A stretch of DNA of 64,000 nt from an uncultured Sphaerochaeta sp. (GTDB lineage Bacteria; Spirochaetota; Spirochaetia; Sphaerochaetales; Sphaerochaetaceae). Position numbers and translations under genes: made by a program. How positions within the stretch are numbered: position 1 is the stretch's first letter; every line of letters starts with the position of its first letter. Location: assembly GCF_963677315.1 (NCBI RefSeq), contig NZ_OY781939.1:2046001-2110000 (forward strand). Direction: 5' to 3'. Shown piece by piece: positions 1 to 8,900 of this stretch. The notes beneath the pieces were generated by a model that searched no databases, was not told where the DNA came from, and was given only the letters and a program-made list of their open reading frames with translations.

Positions 1-449
1 TTGAGGTACTGCAGTCCCTCTTCTCCCAAACCCTGGAAGGCATAGGGGCTGGTTCTTGGCTTGAATGCGCCTCCCCTGAGAATAACAGCACCCGCTTCTC
101 GTACTGACTCAGCAATGCTCATGATCTGCTCACGTGATTCTATTGCACAGGGGCCGGCAAAAATGGCAATACGGTTTCCACCAATCTTCACTTTGCCAAC
201 GGACACAATGGTGTCCTCTTTCTTCAGTTCCCGGGAAGCGAGTTTATACGGTTTGCTGATGGGTACCACACTGGCCACTCCCTCAAGCATCTCCACTTCC
301 CTGATATCAACAGTACTTTGGCCCACCGCACCAAAAACAGTTTCTTCCTGCCCAATGATTTCTTTGACGGTGTAGCCCTTTTCAACAAGGAAGGATCTGA
401 TTGCTTCCTTCTGTTTGTCCCCAATGTTCTTTTGCAGTACGATTATCAT
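1..449 (-). CDS. aroF: DAHP synthase, partial (3' end beyond window)
   Basis: 3-deoxy-7-phosphoheptulonate synthase, the first step of the shikimate pathway (phosphoenolpyruvate + erythrose 4-phosphate). I translated 149 N-terminal residues by hand; the rest lies left of the window. Residues 1 to about 75 look like the ferredoxin-like regulatory domain of the Thermotoga-type (AroA-I-beta) enzymes. The catalytic barrel then begins, with AGPCAIES near 98-104 and RGGAFKPRTSPYAFQG at 125-140, both family signatures. The ATG at 447-449 has no Shine-Dalgarno, but a promoter whose -10 ends 6 bp upstream, so the mRNA is probably leaderless. Divergent from nth. The symbol is uncertain between aroF and aroG usage; the family call is firm. 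Confidence 0.93.
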   Translation of the reverse strand, partial: MIIVLQKNIGDKQKEAIRSFLVEKGYTVKEIIGQEETVFGAVGQSTVDIREVEMLEGVASVVPISKPYKLASRELKKEDTIVSVGKVKIGGNRIAIFAGPCAIESREQIMSIAESVREAGAVILRGGAFKPRTSPYAFQGLGEEGLQYL

Positions 450-455
450 GAAAAT

Positions 456-484
456 ACGCTAGAGTGTAATAGTAAAAAGGTCAA
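456..484 (-). promoter_or_regulatory. aroF promoter, leaderless geometry
   Basis: On the minus strand: TTGACC (479-484), a 17 bp spacer, TAGCGT (456-461), then 6 bp to the ATG. The same arrangement occurs at lgt. No ribosome binding site is visible. Confidence 0.55.
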
Positions 485-527
485 GTAATCATTGCCTATT
501 TTGCCTTTCCATGGTAGGAGAATGCCT

Positions 528-1190
528 ATGAATGATGCATATTGGGATTCAGTTTTTACACTATTCAAACAAGCAATCGAGAAGGAAGGTGGTATCCTAC
601 CCTCAGTTTCGGTAATTGCAGAGAGGGAAAATGACCCATTTCGGGTGCTTATAGCTACCCTCATTTCATTGAGAACCAAGGATGAAGTAACCCTCGATGC
701 AAGCACAAGACTCTTTGCGCTCGCGAAGGCCCCAGAGAGTATGCTGAGCCTCAGTGAAGAGGAAATCCAGAAAGCTATCTACCCATCAGGGTTCTATAAA
801 ACCAAAGCAAAGAATATCAGGACCATCAGTAGAATACTCCTTGAACAATATGGGGGAGTTGTCCCAAATGACCAGGAAGCGCTGCTCTCCCTCCCTGGGG
901 TAGGTATTAAAACCGCAAACCTCACCCTCAATCTGGGATTCCAGGTTGAGGCCATCTGCGTGGATTGTCATGTCCACCAGATTGCAAATCGGATGGGATG
1001 GGTGGAAACAAAAACCCCTGAGCAGACAGAGAAAGATCTTATGGGTATCATGCCAAGGAGATTCTGGATTCCTCTTAATGAACTATTGGTGCGATATGGA
1101 CAGCTCATATGTACACCAATCAGCCCCTTCTGCAGCAAATGCCCTGAGGAGGAACGCTGCCCGAAGATGGGTGTGAAGCGTAGTCGTTAA
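528..1190 (+). CDS. nth: Endonuclease III (DNA glycosylase/AP lyase)
   Basis: Base-excision repair enzyme that removes oxidised pyrimidines and nicks the abasic site. From the chosen start it is 220 residues, normal for the family. The helix-hairpin-helix LPGVGIKTAN is at 122-131 with the catalytic Lys at 128, followed by the catalytic Asp at 146 (VDCHVH). The C-terminal [4Fe-4S] loop has Cys 195, 202, 205 and 211 in the C-X6-C-X2-C-X5-C spacing. In-frame ATGs also occur at 492 and 522, but GGAG at 517-520 sits 7 bp before 528, which decides the start. The stop codon overlaps the metF stop by 3 bp (convergent). Confidence 0.95.
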   Translation: MNDAYWDSVFTLFKQAIEKEGGILPSVSVIAERENDPFRVLIATLISLRTKDEVTLDASTRLFALAKAPESMLSLSEEEIQKAIYPSGFYKTKAKNIRTISRILLEQYGGVVPNDQEALLSLPGVGIKTANLTLNLGFQVEAICVDCHVHQIANRMGWVETKTPEQTEKDLMGIMPRRFWIPLNELLVRYGQLICTPISPFCSKCPEEERCPKMGVKRSR

Positions 1191-2140
1191 AACACTTCCC
1201 TGACAATCTTGGCTACCCTGTCTGCCTTTCCTAGGGTGTAGAAATGCACACCGGGAACATCATGGGCGAGCAGATCCTTTGATTGCTTGATGCACCAATA
1301 TTCTCCAATCTCCCTGATTTCAGCGAGCTTCGTTGCACCATTCAACAGAGAAACGAGCTCATCGGGGAAATCAACATGGAACGTCTGGGGAATGGTGGCA
1401 AGATCTCGCTTGCTGCCAATGGGCTTGATACCTGGAATGATGGGCACAGTAATGCCTTCCTTTCTGCAGTCATCAACAAAGCGGTAGTACACACTATTGT
1501 CGAAGAACATCTGGGTGACAATATACTGGGCACCACTGTCCACCTTCTTCTTCAACATCTGAATATCATAGGTGAGATTTGGAGCTTCCCCATGCTTCTC
1601 CGGGTAGCCTGCAACGCCAGTGCAGAAATGGGTTTTTTGAGCATTCTGGAGCTGCTCATCAAGATATATACCCTCGTTGAGACGAGCAATCTGGGTTACC
1701 AGGTCACTTGAATGATCATACCCGCCTTTTACCGGCACGAACCGCTTCACCCCATTTGGAGGATCTCCTCTCAGGGCAAGGATATTCTCGATACCCAGGA
1801 AATTGAGCTCCACCAAGGCATCCTCAAGCTGGTCAGCATCCATCCCTCCACAGATCAGGTGTGCTACCACAGGAATACCGAAGGTGTATTGGATCAAGGC
1901 TGAGAGAGCGACAGTCCCAGGACGCTTGTGCACGGTACGCCGTTCCAGGAGCCCATCTTCCCGCTCCACGTAGACCACTTCCTGCTGGTGGTTGGTCACA
2001 TTGATGTAGGCTGGATCAAATTCACTAAGTGTGCGAACAGATTCCAGAAGGGTTTGGACATCTCCGCCCTTCAAGGGTGGGACCAGTTCAAAGGTAAACA
2101 GGGGTTTCTTTGCCTCATTGAGGATGTCGATTACTTGCAT
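1187..2140 (-). CDS. metF: 5,10-methylenetetrahydrofolate reductase
   Basis: Reduces 5,10-methylene-THF to 5-methyl-THF, the methyl donor used by MetH. It has 317 residues, a typical bacterial MetF TIM barrel. FTFELVPP near 15-22 carries the conserved Glu, followed by the INVTNHQQ, LALRGDPPN and TQMFFDN segments. An upstream in-frame start would lie inside metH, so the ATG at 2140, 4 bp after the metH stop, is preferred although its ribosome site is weak. Last gene of the methionine operon; it ends against nth with no terminator seen between them. Confidence 0.95.
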   Translation of the reverse strand: MQVIDILNEAKKPLFTFELVPPLKGGDVQTLLESVRTLSEFDPAYINVTNHQQEVVYVEREDGLLERRTVHKRPGTVALSALIQYTFGIPVVAHLICGGMDADQLEDALVELNFLGIENILALRGDPPNGVKRFVPVKGGYDHSSDLVTQIARLNEGIYLDEQLQNAQKTHFCTGVAGYPEKHGEAPNLTYDIQMLKKKVDSGAQYIVTQMFFDNSVYYRFVDDCRKEGITVPIIPGIKPIGSKRDLATIPQTFHVDFPDELVSLLNGATKLAEIREIGEYWCIKQSKDLLAHDVPGVHFYTLGKADRVAKIVREVF

Positions 2141-2144
2141 GGCT

Positions 2145-5100
2145 TCAGTATTCCATACCACTGAGGAGCGTGGCAAGCATCTGCCTATCTATACTTTTCC
2201 GCTTTGCATAGAGGGAGAGCTGTTCTTCACTGACATGCTTGAGGGCAAAATACCGAAGATTCTCCCCTCCTATCAGCATCCCACATACAGAGGAGGGAGG
2301 ATCCATGGCAAAACTTTCGGTAAGCTGTACCCCGATTCTCCCGGTCGCATCAAGCAAACTGAAGAGGGTCCCCTTCTCACTATGGTCATTCCAAGAAGGA
2401 TATCCCGGGGCTGGACGAAGGTAGGAGGGGAGGCGCTCTCCCCACATGGAGACAATCAACTGTTGCGCTTTCTCTGCAAGTGCTTCGGCAAGGCGGTCGG
2501 CGAGAAGTTTAATAGAGAGGTGTCGCATGGTATCTCCCCGCTCCTCCAGCTCCTTGAGATAGGGAGCCAAGAAAAGGGAACTGGTAGTCACAAACAACCC
2601 AACAGTGTCCTCCTTTGCAATCATATCAGCAATACAGAGGCCACTCTTTTCATCACGCAGGAAGTAGAAGGTCTTTTCACCTACCTGTACCGCCAATCGA
2701 TCGCTCTTGGCAGGAAACACCCCATAAACAATCTTACATCCACTTTCGAAGAGAAGTCGGATTTTCTCCTCATCCAGAAGCGCTTTCGCTTGTTTGATGA
2801 GTCTTACGCCTTCTTCGCTGGAAGGAGGAACCTTCCATGCAGCGCAGTACATATTCCAGTTGATGAGCTCCAGCAAATCAGAGAGAGGGATGTCTTCAAG
2901 CGTGCTCACCCCATAGTTTTTTGCATTCGTTCCCACGCGCTTTTGCTCACTGCTTTCCAAGGAGGAAGCATATCCAACAGCAACAGAGGAATGCTTCACC
3001 TCTTTTGCATCCTGATGGTCCTCCCTGAGTTGGCGATAGCGCTCATCTACTTCATGAAAAAATGTGAGGCGGTTGGAACCTACCACCTCATTGGCCGCCA
3101 AGGCCATGGCAGAAGCATCCTTTGTCTGAATGACAGGATTCGAGTATCGTACCGAAAGCTTCACCGCTGTATGCAACTCACTCGTGGTTGCCCCTCCCAC
3201 AAAGATGGGGATGGTGGAGCCCCTCTCCTCGAATAGGGAGATGACTCCCTCCATCTCCTTCAAGGATGGTGTGATCAAACCACTGAGACCGACGATGTCT
3301 GCCTGGTATTTGATGGCTGCATCATAAATATCGGCAGACGGGACCATCACCCCAAGGTCGATGACTTCAAAGCCATTGCATGTGAGAATGAGCGCAACAA
3401 TATTTTTGCCGATATCATGCACATCGCCCTTGACCGTAGCAAGGACAGCAAGCTTCTTTTGATTCCCTGTTTCATGCAAGTTCTTCTCTAAATAGGCAGT
3501 AATACGTGGCTGGAGGATATCAACCGCAATCTTCATCGTCCTCGCACTCCGCACCACCTGAGGAAGAAACAGCTTCCCCTTTCCGAAGAGACGCCCCACC
3601 TCCTTCATGCCATCCATCAAGGGGCCTTCCACCAAGGAGAGAGGATTCTCTTCTTCCACTGCCTCCAAGTCCTGGGAAAGATAGGTATGGTCCCCAGAGA
3701 CCACTGCATCATAGAGACGTTCAGAAGCACTTCGCTCAGCTCGAGGAGCCGTCTTCTTCTTGGGAGTATCCTCACTCTGCATGGTCAAGGCAAGATTGAT
3801 GAGTTCAGCCCTGATATCTGCCAGATCACCACCCTCTGCCATCAGTGCCTGTTCAATGGTGGAACGAACTTCCTTGTTCAATGTCTGAACATCAATGAGG
3901 CTTGCAGGATTGATGATTGCCATATCAAGGTCAGCCAGCTCCAACAAGAGGGCATGCATAGCGGAACGAAGTGCATCATTTCCACGAAAAGAGAAAGAAA
4001 GATTACTCACTCCTCCGCTGGTATGGCAACGCGGATAGAGCCGCTTAAGTTCCCGGGTGGCAAGAATGAAATCTCGGGCATAGGTATCGTGCTCTTCGAT
4101 ACCGGTGGCAATAGAGAGAACATTGGCATCGAAGATAATATCTTCATCCCTGATCCCTGCCTGACTAAGCAGGGAATAGCTCCTCTTTGCTATGGCAATC
4201 TTACGTTCATAGGTAGCAGCCTGTCCCTCCTCATCAAACAACATGACCACCATTGCATGACCGTAGCGGGCAATATGCTTGGCATGGGAAATGAAGGTTT
4301 CTTCACCCTCTTTCAAACTGATTGAGTTAACGATCCCCCGTCCTTGGACCTCTCCCAGTGCAGAGGAGACAACCTCCCAATCTGAGGAGTCGATCATGAT
4401 TGCTGCCTTTGCCACTGAGGGGTCACTTGCGATATGGCGAAGGAAGTTCTTCATACTCTTCTCTGCATCAAGCATGGATGCATCCATACAGAGATCCAAG
4501 ACAGAAGAGCCATGGGCTACTTGCTCCCGGGCAATCTGAAGCGCCTCTTCCCACTTTTCTTCCTTGATCAGTCGGGCAAACTTTCTCGAACCTGCCACAT
4601 TGGTTCTCTCTCCAACCAACAGCAGTTCACCCTCTATCTCCTGCACAACATCCATCCCACTCAAGGCAAGGGAAGAAGCTATCGAAGGCAGCTGACGAAC
4701 CACAGCCTGAGTAGAGGCTTCCTTTAATGCCTTGATATGAACGGGGGTGGTACCACAACATCCGCCGAGAATGTTCAGATACCCTTTTTGCATGGCAGGG
4801 GCAAGATCTTTTGCCATCTGCTGTGCCTGCAGCTGATAATTTCCTTCCTTATCCGGGAAACCTGCATTGGGATGGGCACTGACATAGAAGGGGCAGAGCC
4901 CAGAGAGTTTCTCGATAAGAGGAAGCATCTCATTTGGCCCGGTGGAACAGTTGAGTCCGAGGCTGAAAAGAGGAAAGGGAGCAAGGCTTGCCACAAAGGC
5001 CTCAAGAGTCTGCCCACTGAGCGTCCTTCCACTCTGGTCACTGAAGGTTACACTTACCATCAGAGGAATGGTTCTCTGTTGTGCTTCCATCTCCTGAAGA

Positions 5101-5666
5101 CATGCAATGATGGCACTTTTTGCCACCAAGGTATCGAAGACCGTCTCTATGAGGAGGAGGTCTACCCCTCCTTGCAGCAGCGAACGAACTTGTTCACGGT
5201 ACATCGTGAGGAAAGAGGAAAAGTCTTTTTGTCGATATGCTGGGTCTTCTACCTTCTCAGAGAAGGAGAGCGAACGGTTGGTAGGACCAAGAACCCCTGC
5301 AACGAAGGCATATCCGTCATGGGTTGCTTCATAGTCTGCTGCTGCCTCACGTGCAATTTCACAGGCAGCGAGGTTGATAGGTTCCACTTCTCCTGATAGA
5401 CCATACTCTGCAAGGTTGAATGCATTCGCGCAGAAGGTGTTTGTCTCGATGATGTCAGCACCAGAGGATAAGTACTCTTGGTGAATCTGATAAATGACAT
5501 CACCCCTGCTGAGGTTGAGAAGTTCATTGCAGCCAGGAGCCGAAATATCTTCCAAGGTATAATCCTCGGCCTGTAAACCTTGCTTCTGGATCATGGTACC
5601 CATAGCCCCATCCAGGAGCACGATTCTCTTTTCAAGCAACACCTGCAAGTATTCTTTTCTATTCAT
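2145..5666 (-). CDS. metH: Cobalamin-dependent methionine synthase
   Basis: Transfers the methyl group of 5-methyl-THF through cobalamin to homocysteine. It has 1173 residues with the full MetH order: homocysteine-binding barrel (1 to about 310; zinc Cys in LGLNCSTG and GGCCGTTP), pterin-binding barrel (about 340-610), B12 cap and Rossmann domain (GDVHDIG, axial His near 749), and a C-terminal AdoMet activation domain (RPAPGYPSWNDHSEK near 1100). Slightly shorter than the 1227-residue E. coli enzyme, with all modules kept. It begins 1 bp after the UPF0280 stop and is followed by metF, so B12 supply limits this pathway. Confidence 0.97.
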   Translation of the reverse strand: MNRKEYLQVLLEKRIVLLDGAMGTMIQKQGLQAEDYTLEDISAPGCNELLNLSRGDVIYQIHQEYLSSGADIIETNTFCANAFNLAEYGLSGEVEPINLAACEIAREAAADYEATHDGYAFVAGVLGPTNRSLSFSEKVEDPAYRQKDFSSFLTMYREQVRSLLQGGVDLLLIETVFDTLVAKSAIIACLQEMEAQQRTIPLMVSVTFSDQSGRTLSGQTLEAFVASLAPFPLFSLGLNCSTGPNEMLPLIEKLSGLCPFYVSAHPNAGFPDKEGNYQLQAQQMAKDLAPAMQKGYLNILGGCCGTTPVHIKALKEASTQAVVRQLPSIASSLALSGMDVVQEIEGELLLVGERTNVAGSRKFARLIKEEKWEEALQIAREQVAHGSSVLDLCMDASMLDAEKSMKNFLRHIASDPSVAKAAIMIDSSDWEVVSSALGEVQGRGIVNSISLKEGEETFISHAKHIARYGHAMVVMLFDEEGQAATYERKIAIAKRSYSLLSQAGIRDEDIIFDANVLSIATGIEEHDTYARDFILATRELKRLYPRCHTSGGVSNLSFSFRGNDALRSAMHALLLELADLDMAIINPASLIDVQTLNKEVRSTIEQALMAEGGDLADIRAELINLALTMQSEDTPKKKTAPRAERSASERLYDAVVSGDHTYLSQDLEAVEEENPLSLVEGPLMDGMKEVGRLFGKGKLFLPQVVRSARTMKIAVDILQPRITAYLEKNLHETGNQKKLAVLATVKGDVHDIGKNIVALILTCNGFEVIDLGVMVPSADIYDAAIKYQADIVGLSGLITPSLKEMEGVISLFEERGSTIPIFVGGATTSELHTAVKLSVRYSNPVIQTKDASAMALAANEVVGSNRLTFFHEVDERYRQLREDHQDAKEVKHSSVAVGYASSLESSEQKRVGTNAKNYGVSTLEDIPLSDLLELINWNMYCAAWKVPPSSEEGVRLIKQAKALLDEEKIRLLFESGCKIVYGVFPAKSDRLAVQVGEKTFYFLRDEKSGLCIADMIAKEDTVGLFVTTSSLFLAPYLKELEERGDTMRHLSIKLLADRLAEALAEKAQQLIVSMWGERLPSYLRPAPGYPSWNDHSEKGTLFSLLDATGRIGVQLTESFAMDPPSSVCGMLIGGENLRYFALKHVSEEQLSLYAKRKSIDRQMLATLLSGMEY

Positions 5667-5667
5667 G

Positions 5668-6402
5668 TCAGGTACCTACCTCCAAATGGCCACCCACGGC
5701 CAACGTGTCTTCAAAAACTACTACAGCGGAGAGGACCTCTTCCTGCCTTGTAAGCGCTTCGCATACCTTCCTCACATCCGCTTTCCCGGAGACACGGTTG
5801 CAGTATGCAGTCGCATACGCATCCGCAAGGGCAGCATCTTTGCATGCAACCATAACAGCATCAGCCCTACCGAAACTTATTGAGTGTCCAATTTTTCCTG
5901 AGCTGGTACAGACTCCCATCGGGCCATACGAAGGATCAACTATAATGGAAAGCTTCCCTGAAAGTGTACTAGTTGGGGCAAAGAGCTTCACGGGAAGAGG
6001 TTTTAGGACATCAATATATAAATCACCACCATTCTCAACAACAATCTCCGAGAGACCAAACTGTTCCTTGAGATGCCTTCCAAGGCGCTCGGCGATTGCC
6101 CCCGCTACACTGGAAAAAGGGCCAGTGCCTGAACGATTACCTGCATCAAACATACTCTTTAAAAGAGCAGGCAAGGCTCCCTTCGGTTGCAGGGGAACAA
6201 AGCTGGTAAACAGATTGGGATCCCCATATTCAAGAAGCTCCCTTCTCAGTCGTCTTAAAAGGGTTGTCGTTTCAGCCTGTAGGGAGTTCTTATCGGCAGG
6301 CCCCTGGAACCCAATCCAAACATCACTCTCCCCAATAGAAAGGGAGAATGAAGAGAAACGGGTAGACCCCATGCTCTGGCGATAAGCTCTCCTCTGATAC
6401 AA
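5668..6402 (-). CDS. UPF0280 (COG2122) ApbE-like protein of the homocysteine cluster
   Basis: 244 residues. GNRSGTGPFSSVAGAIAE in the middle, VENGGDLYID after it, and SYGPMGVCTSSG and SISFGRADAV near the C-terminus match the UPF0280 family, distantly related to the flavin transferase ApbE. In methanogenic archaea members of this family co-occur with the DUF39 and NIL-ferredoxin proteins and have been linked genetically to homocysteine synthesis. The biochemical role is not settled; help with cofactor or electron supply is an inference. It sits 2 bp after the NIL-ferredoxin gene and 1 bp before metH, so it is surely cotranscribed. Confidence 0.82.
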   Translation of the reverse strand: MYQRRAYRQSMGSTRFSSFSLSIGESDVWIGFQGPADKNSLQAETTTLLRRLRRELLEYGDPNLFTSFVPLQPKGALPALLKSMFDAGNRSGTGPFSSVAGAIAERLGRHLKEQFGLSEIVVENGGDLYIDVLKPLPVKLFAPTSTLSGKLSIIVDPSYGPMGVCTSSGKIGHSISFGRADAVMVACKDAALADAYATAYCNRVSGKADVRKVCEALTRQEEVLSAVVVFEDTLAVGGHLEVGT

Positions 6403-6404
6403 TT

Positions 6405-6818
6405 CTATGCCTCCCGTTCGTGTGATACCTCAAACAGGCGCATTGGGCAGGCATGGACACAGAGCCCACACACAACACAATGTGATACATCAAATTGCAG
6501 CTTTGCCTCAGAATCCATCCATAAGGCACCGGAGGAACAGACAGCCGTGCAAGCACCGCAGTCAATACACCCATCCTGGTTGAAGAGCAACTCCTTGACC
6601 ATCTCAGAGACAACAACCCCGATCTCTCCGAGATAAATGACACTCGCATCCAAGTCTTGTTCAGTTCCACTCAACTCAACAATGAGCTTTCCCCCACGGC
6701 CACTGGCTACATCTGCGTTGAGGATATTGATGTCCACATCGTAGGATCGGGCAAGCTTGCTTACAATAGGTTGCTCCACCAAGGTGGGAGAGAATCGCAA
6801 GGCATATCGCTTTTTCAT
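6405..6818 (-). CDS. NIL-domain ferredoxin (homocysteine biosynthesis partner)
   Basis: 137 residues. The first 75 or so form an NIL domain, the small ACT-like fold also found at the end of the methionine importer MetN. The rest carries two [4Fe-4S] motifs, CIDCGACTAVC and CVVCGLCVHACP. Homologues in Methanosarcina act with the DUF39 protein in making homocysteine from aspartate semialdehyde and a sulfur donor; electron delivery is the presumed job. The start overlaps the DUF39 stop by 4 bp (ATGA), which implies translational coupling. Confidence 0.88.
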   Translation of the reverse strand: MKKRYALRFSPTLVEQPIVSKLARSYDVDINILNADVASGRGGKLIVELSGTEQDLDASVIYLGEIGVVVSEMVKELLFNQDGCIDCGACTAVCSSGALWMDSEAKLQFDVSHCVVCGLCVHACPMRLFEVSHEREA

Positions 6819-7975
6819 TTCTCACCTCCTTCGCGAGGAACCAATGGCTTAACAAAACTATCAGTAGGGAACGTATGCACTGGCTCAGAGAGGAAGAATC
6901 GTTTCTCCTTGATCCAGGAAGCCAAGACATCGGCAATCTCCCTCGCCTTGGCAAGGGAAGAGAGGGGAGCAGTCTTTACTTGCTTTCCATCGCTCAAGGT
7001 GACTGCTCCACTGGCAAGCTGGGCATAGGAACAGGTCCCGACCGAGGGGTGTCCGTCCTGCCCGTAGTCGAGAATATTGGTGGTGATCTTCTCATTTGAG
7101 ATGGCTAGATGGGCTGCCATTTCCTCATCAAGTACCGGTATGGGAATACCGATACCGACAAACATCGAGATACCATACTTCTCATAGTAGGCAGAGCGGA
7201 TATACTCCCTCGACATCTGTTTCGCATCCCCTATGACAGCAAGGGTTGCCCCAGGCAGGGTGGGAATACCTTCTGGGGTACGTTCCCGTCTGGTATTGAA
7301 CTGGGTCCCATTCCATACCACATACCCCTCTCCTCCACCAAGGAAGATCCGGGTTCCAAGACCAATGGTTCTCAGGTAGGGATCGTTCAAGAGGGGACTC
7401 AGTTCACCACTGGTGGAGTAGGTTACATTTGAGAAGCGGGGAAGAAGACTACCCATATAGGTGTACCTGATCCGGTTCGTGCTGTTAGTTGCTGCTGCAT
7501 AGTTCTGGTAGGCGTTTCGGGGATTGAAGAGATAGAACTCGTTGATGGTATCCTTGTTGATATAGGTATCAATCTCCTTGGTAGGATAACAATCAGTTCC
7601 TTTTCCCCTTGCATGCAGGCGGACATCCTTGCCATCGATCAACTCCTCGATAACATTCGCTCCACCGTAGGTAGCATCAAACTTGGATTCACTGGTTGCA
7701 CCTATGTAGGTATCGACTGCAGCGAGCCCCTCGTAGGCATTCACCCCATTGAGGGTGATTTCCTCCATACGGATACCGGGAGACCAGTGTCCGAAATTGA
7801 TGATTGCTCCACTGGAACACATCGGACCAAAGGTGGCAGTGGTTACGATATCCACCTCTTCACTGAGCTCTTTGAGGTCCCTCTCTTTTGCCATCGCGGA
7901 AAATGCTTCTGCACTGACCACGACAACCGTACCTTTCTTGATTTTCTCATTGATCTGGGAAACTGTCTTTGCCAT
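6815..7975 (-). CDS. DUF39 homocysteine biosynthesis protein
   Basis: 386 residues of the DUF39 (COG1900) family. Archaeal relatives are required for direct conversion of aspartate semialdehyde to homocysteine with sulfide, replacing the MetA/MetB/MetC route. Two conserved Cys are visible, in FGPMCSSGA (near 52) and GTDCYPTKEID (near 126), matching the positions thought to carry the sulfur. The C-terminal CBS domains of the archaeal form are absent here; their place next to this protein is taken by the separate NIL-ferredoxin. AGGAG lies 5 bp before the ATG. Second gene of the operon, 8 bp after the YqfO-like gene. Confidence 0.9.
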   Translation of the reverse strand: MAKTVSQINEKIKKGTVVVVSAEAFSAMAKERDLKELSEEVDIVTTATFGPMCSSGAIINFGHWSPGIRMEEITLNGVNAYEGLAAVDTYIGATSESKFDATYGGANVIEELIDGKDVRLHARGKGTDCYPTKEIDTYINKDTINEFYLFNPRNAYQNYAAATNSTNRIRYTYMGSLLPRFSNVTYSTSGELSPLLNDPYLRTIGLGTRIFLGGGEGYVVWNGTQFNTRRERTPEGIPTLPGATLAVIGDAKQMSREYIRSAYYEKYGISMFVGIGIPIPVLDEEMAAHLAISNEKITTNILDYGQDGHPSVGTCSYAQLASGAVTLSDGKQVKTAPLSSLAKAREIADVLASWIKEKRFFLSEPVHTFPTDSFVKPLVPREGGEK

Positions 7976-7983
7976 AGGGGCTC

Positions 7984-8313
7984 CTATTCGTCACTCAACC
8001 CTTCAAGAGTCAAGACCGGGATCAGATGATAAGCAGGGACCTCGTAGGGATGACTCTCCAAGAGCGCCTCTACCACTGGGGCAGCAAATTCTTCATCAAC
8101 CACCAATTCTAGACGCCACTCCCGCTCTTGTGCAAGCTCTCCGACCTGCCCAATGAAGGGAGATGAGCCTTGCAGAGGACGAAATTGGCCGGTTCCTTGA
8201 CTTTGGTAGCAACAGGAATCATAGGAGCCCATCTTTCCAGCTCCAGCTTTGAAGAGAGCCTCCTTTACTACCTCAAGATGAGAATCAGGAACATAGGTTA
8301 CGAGTATGTACAC
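7984..8313 (-). CDS. YqfO/NIF3-type small dimerisation-domain protein
   Basis: 109 residues resembling the CutA-like domain inserted in YqfO/NIF3 proteins, found alone in many bacteria. KVYILVTYVPDSHLE opens the fold, then GAGKMGSYDSCCYQSQGTG and RPLQGSSPFIG, and ESHPYEVPAYHLIPV closes it. The longer ORF with ATG at 8460 would run through pth. The GTG at 8311-8313 has AAGGAG 7 bp upstream and is the better start. It heads the methionine operon; whether it works in that pathway is unknown. The function of the stand-alone family is not established. Confidence 0.8.
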   Translation of the reverse strand: MYILVTYVPDSHLEVVKEALFKAGAGKMGSYDSCCYQSQGTGQFRPLQGSSPFIGQVGELAQEREWRLELVVDEEFAAPVVEALLESHPYEVPAYHLIPVLTLEGLSDE

Positions 8314-8348
8314 CTTTTCTCTCCTTCTGTTTGTCCGTATGATAGGGT

Positions 8349-8377
8349 ATGGTAAAACTTCTGGTATTTCTCGGCAA
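8349..8377 (-). promoter_or_regulatory. Candidate promoter of the methionine operon
   Basis: Minus strand: TTGCCG (8372-8377), a 17 bp spacer, TACCAT (8349-8354), inside the first codons of pth. This gives a leader of about 30 nt ending in the AAGGAG of the GTG start. Moderate match only; no SAM or cobalamin riboswitch is visible in so short a leader. Confidence 0.4.
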
Positions 8378-8879
8378 CCCTGGCAAAGCGTATGAGAAAA
8401 CCCGGCACAATGTAGGCTGGGTGGTTTGTGATCATATGTACCCAACACTCTCATGGTCACAGAAATTCAATGGGCTGATTGCCCAGGATGGGGGAACCAG
8501 GCTGCTCAAGCCCCATACCTATATGAACGAAAGCGGAAAATCCGTTCGCTCTTGTATGGATTTCTTCTCCTATACAGCACAAGATGTCCTGGTCATCCAT
8601 GACGATCTGGAGCTTCCCTTTGGGACAATCAGGATGCAGCGTGGTGGTGGCCTTCAGGGACACAATGGATTGAAGTCAATCAAGAGCCATATCAAGGACG
8701 ACTTGTTCCTTCGACTTCGCATTGGAATCGGAAGACCAAAGCATGGAACCGTTTCCTCCTTTGTCTTACAACGCTTCTCCCCTGAAGAAGAGATTTCACT
8801 TCCCTTGATTCTTGATTCAGCAAAAAAGATGCTAATAGACGATATTACTACTCTTCCTGTCACAAATACATTAGTCTAA
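8349..8879 (+). CDS. pth: Peptidyl-tRNA hydrolase
   Basis: Releases tRNA from prematurely terminated peptidyl-tRNA; essential in most bacteria. 176 residues, slightly shorter than the usual 185-195. Active-site features are present: LGNPGKAYEKTRHNVG with Asn and the catalytic His near 20, KPHTYMNESG with the substrate-binding Asn, HDDLELPFG, and GGGLQGHNGLKS. The ribosome site is weak. A TATGAT 5 bp upstream of the ATG hints at a short leader, but no good -35 accompanies it. Divergent from the methionine operon; the GH13 gene follows within 40 bp. Confidence 0.95.
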   Translation: MVKLLVFLGNPGKAYEKTRHNVGWVVCDHMYPTLSWSQKFNGLIAQDGGTRLLKPHTYMNESGKSVRSCMDFFSYTAQDVLVIHDDLELPFGTIRMQRGGGLQGHNGLKSIKSHIKDDLFLRLRIGIGRPKHGTVSSFVLQRFSPEEEISLPLILDSAKKMLIDDITTLPVTNTLV

Positions 8880-8900
8880 CAGCGTCCAATTCCCAAGAAA

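Noticed and set aside
2031..3236. 401-codon plus-strand open frame opposite metH
   Set aside because: Lies wholly inside metH, low-complexity translation without any motif, no ribosome site; a shadow of the reverse strand.
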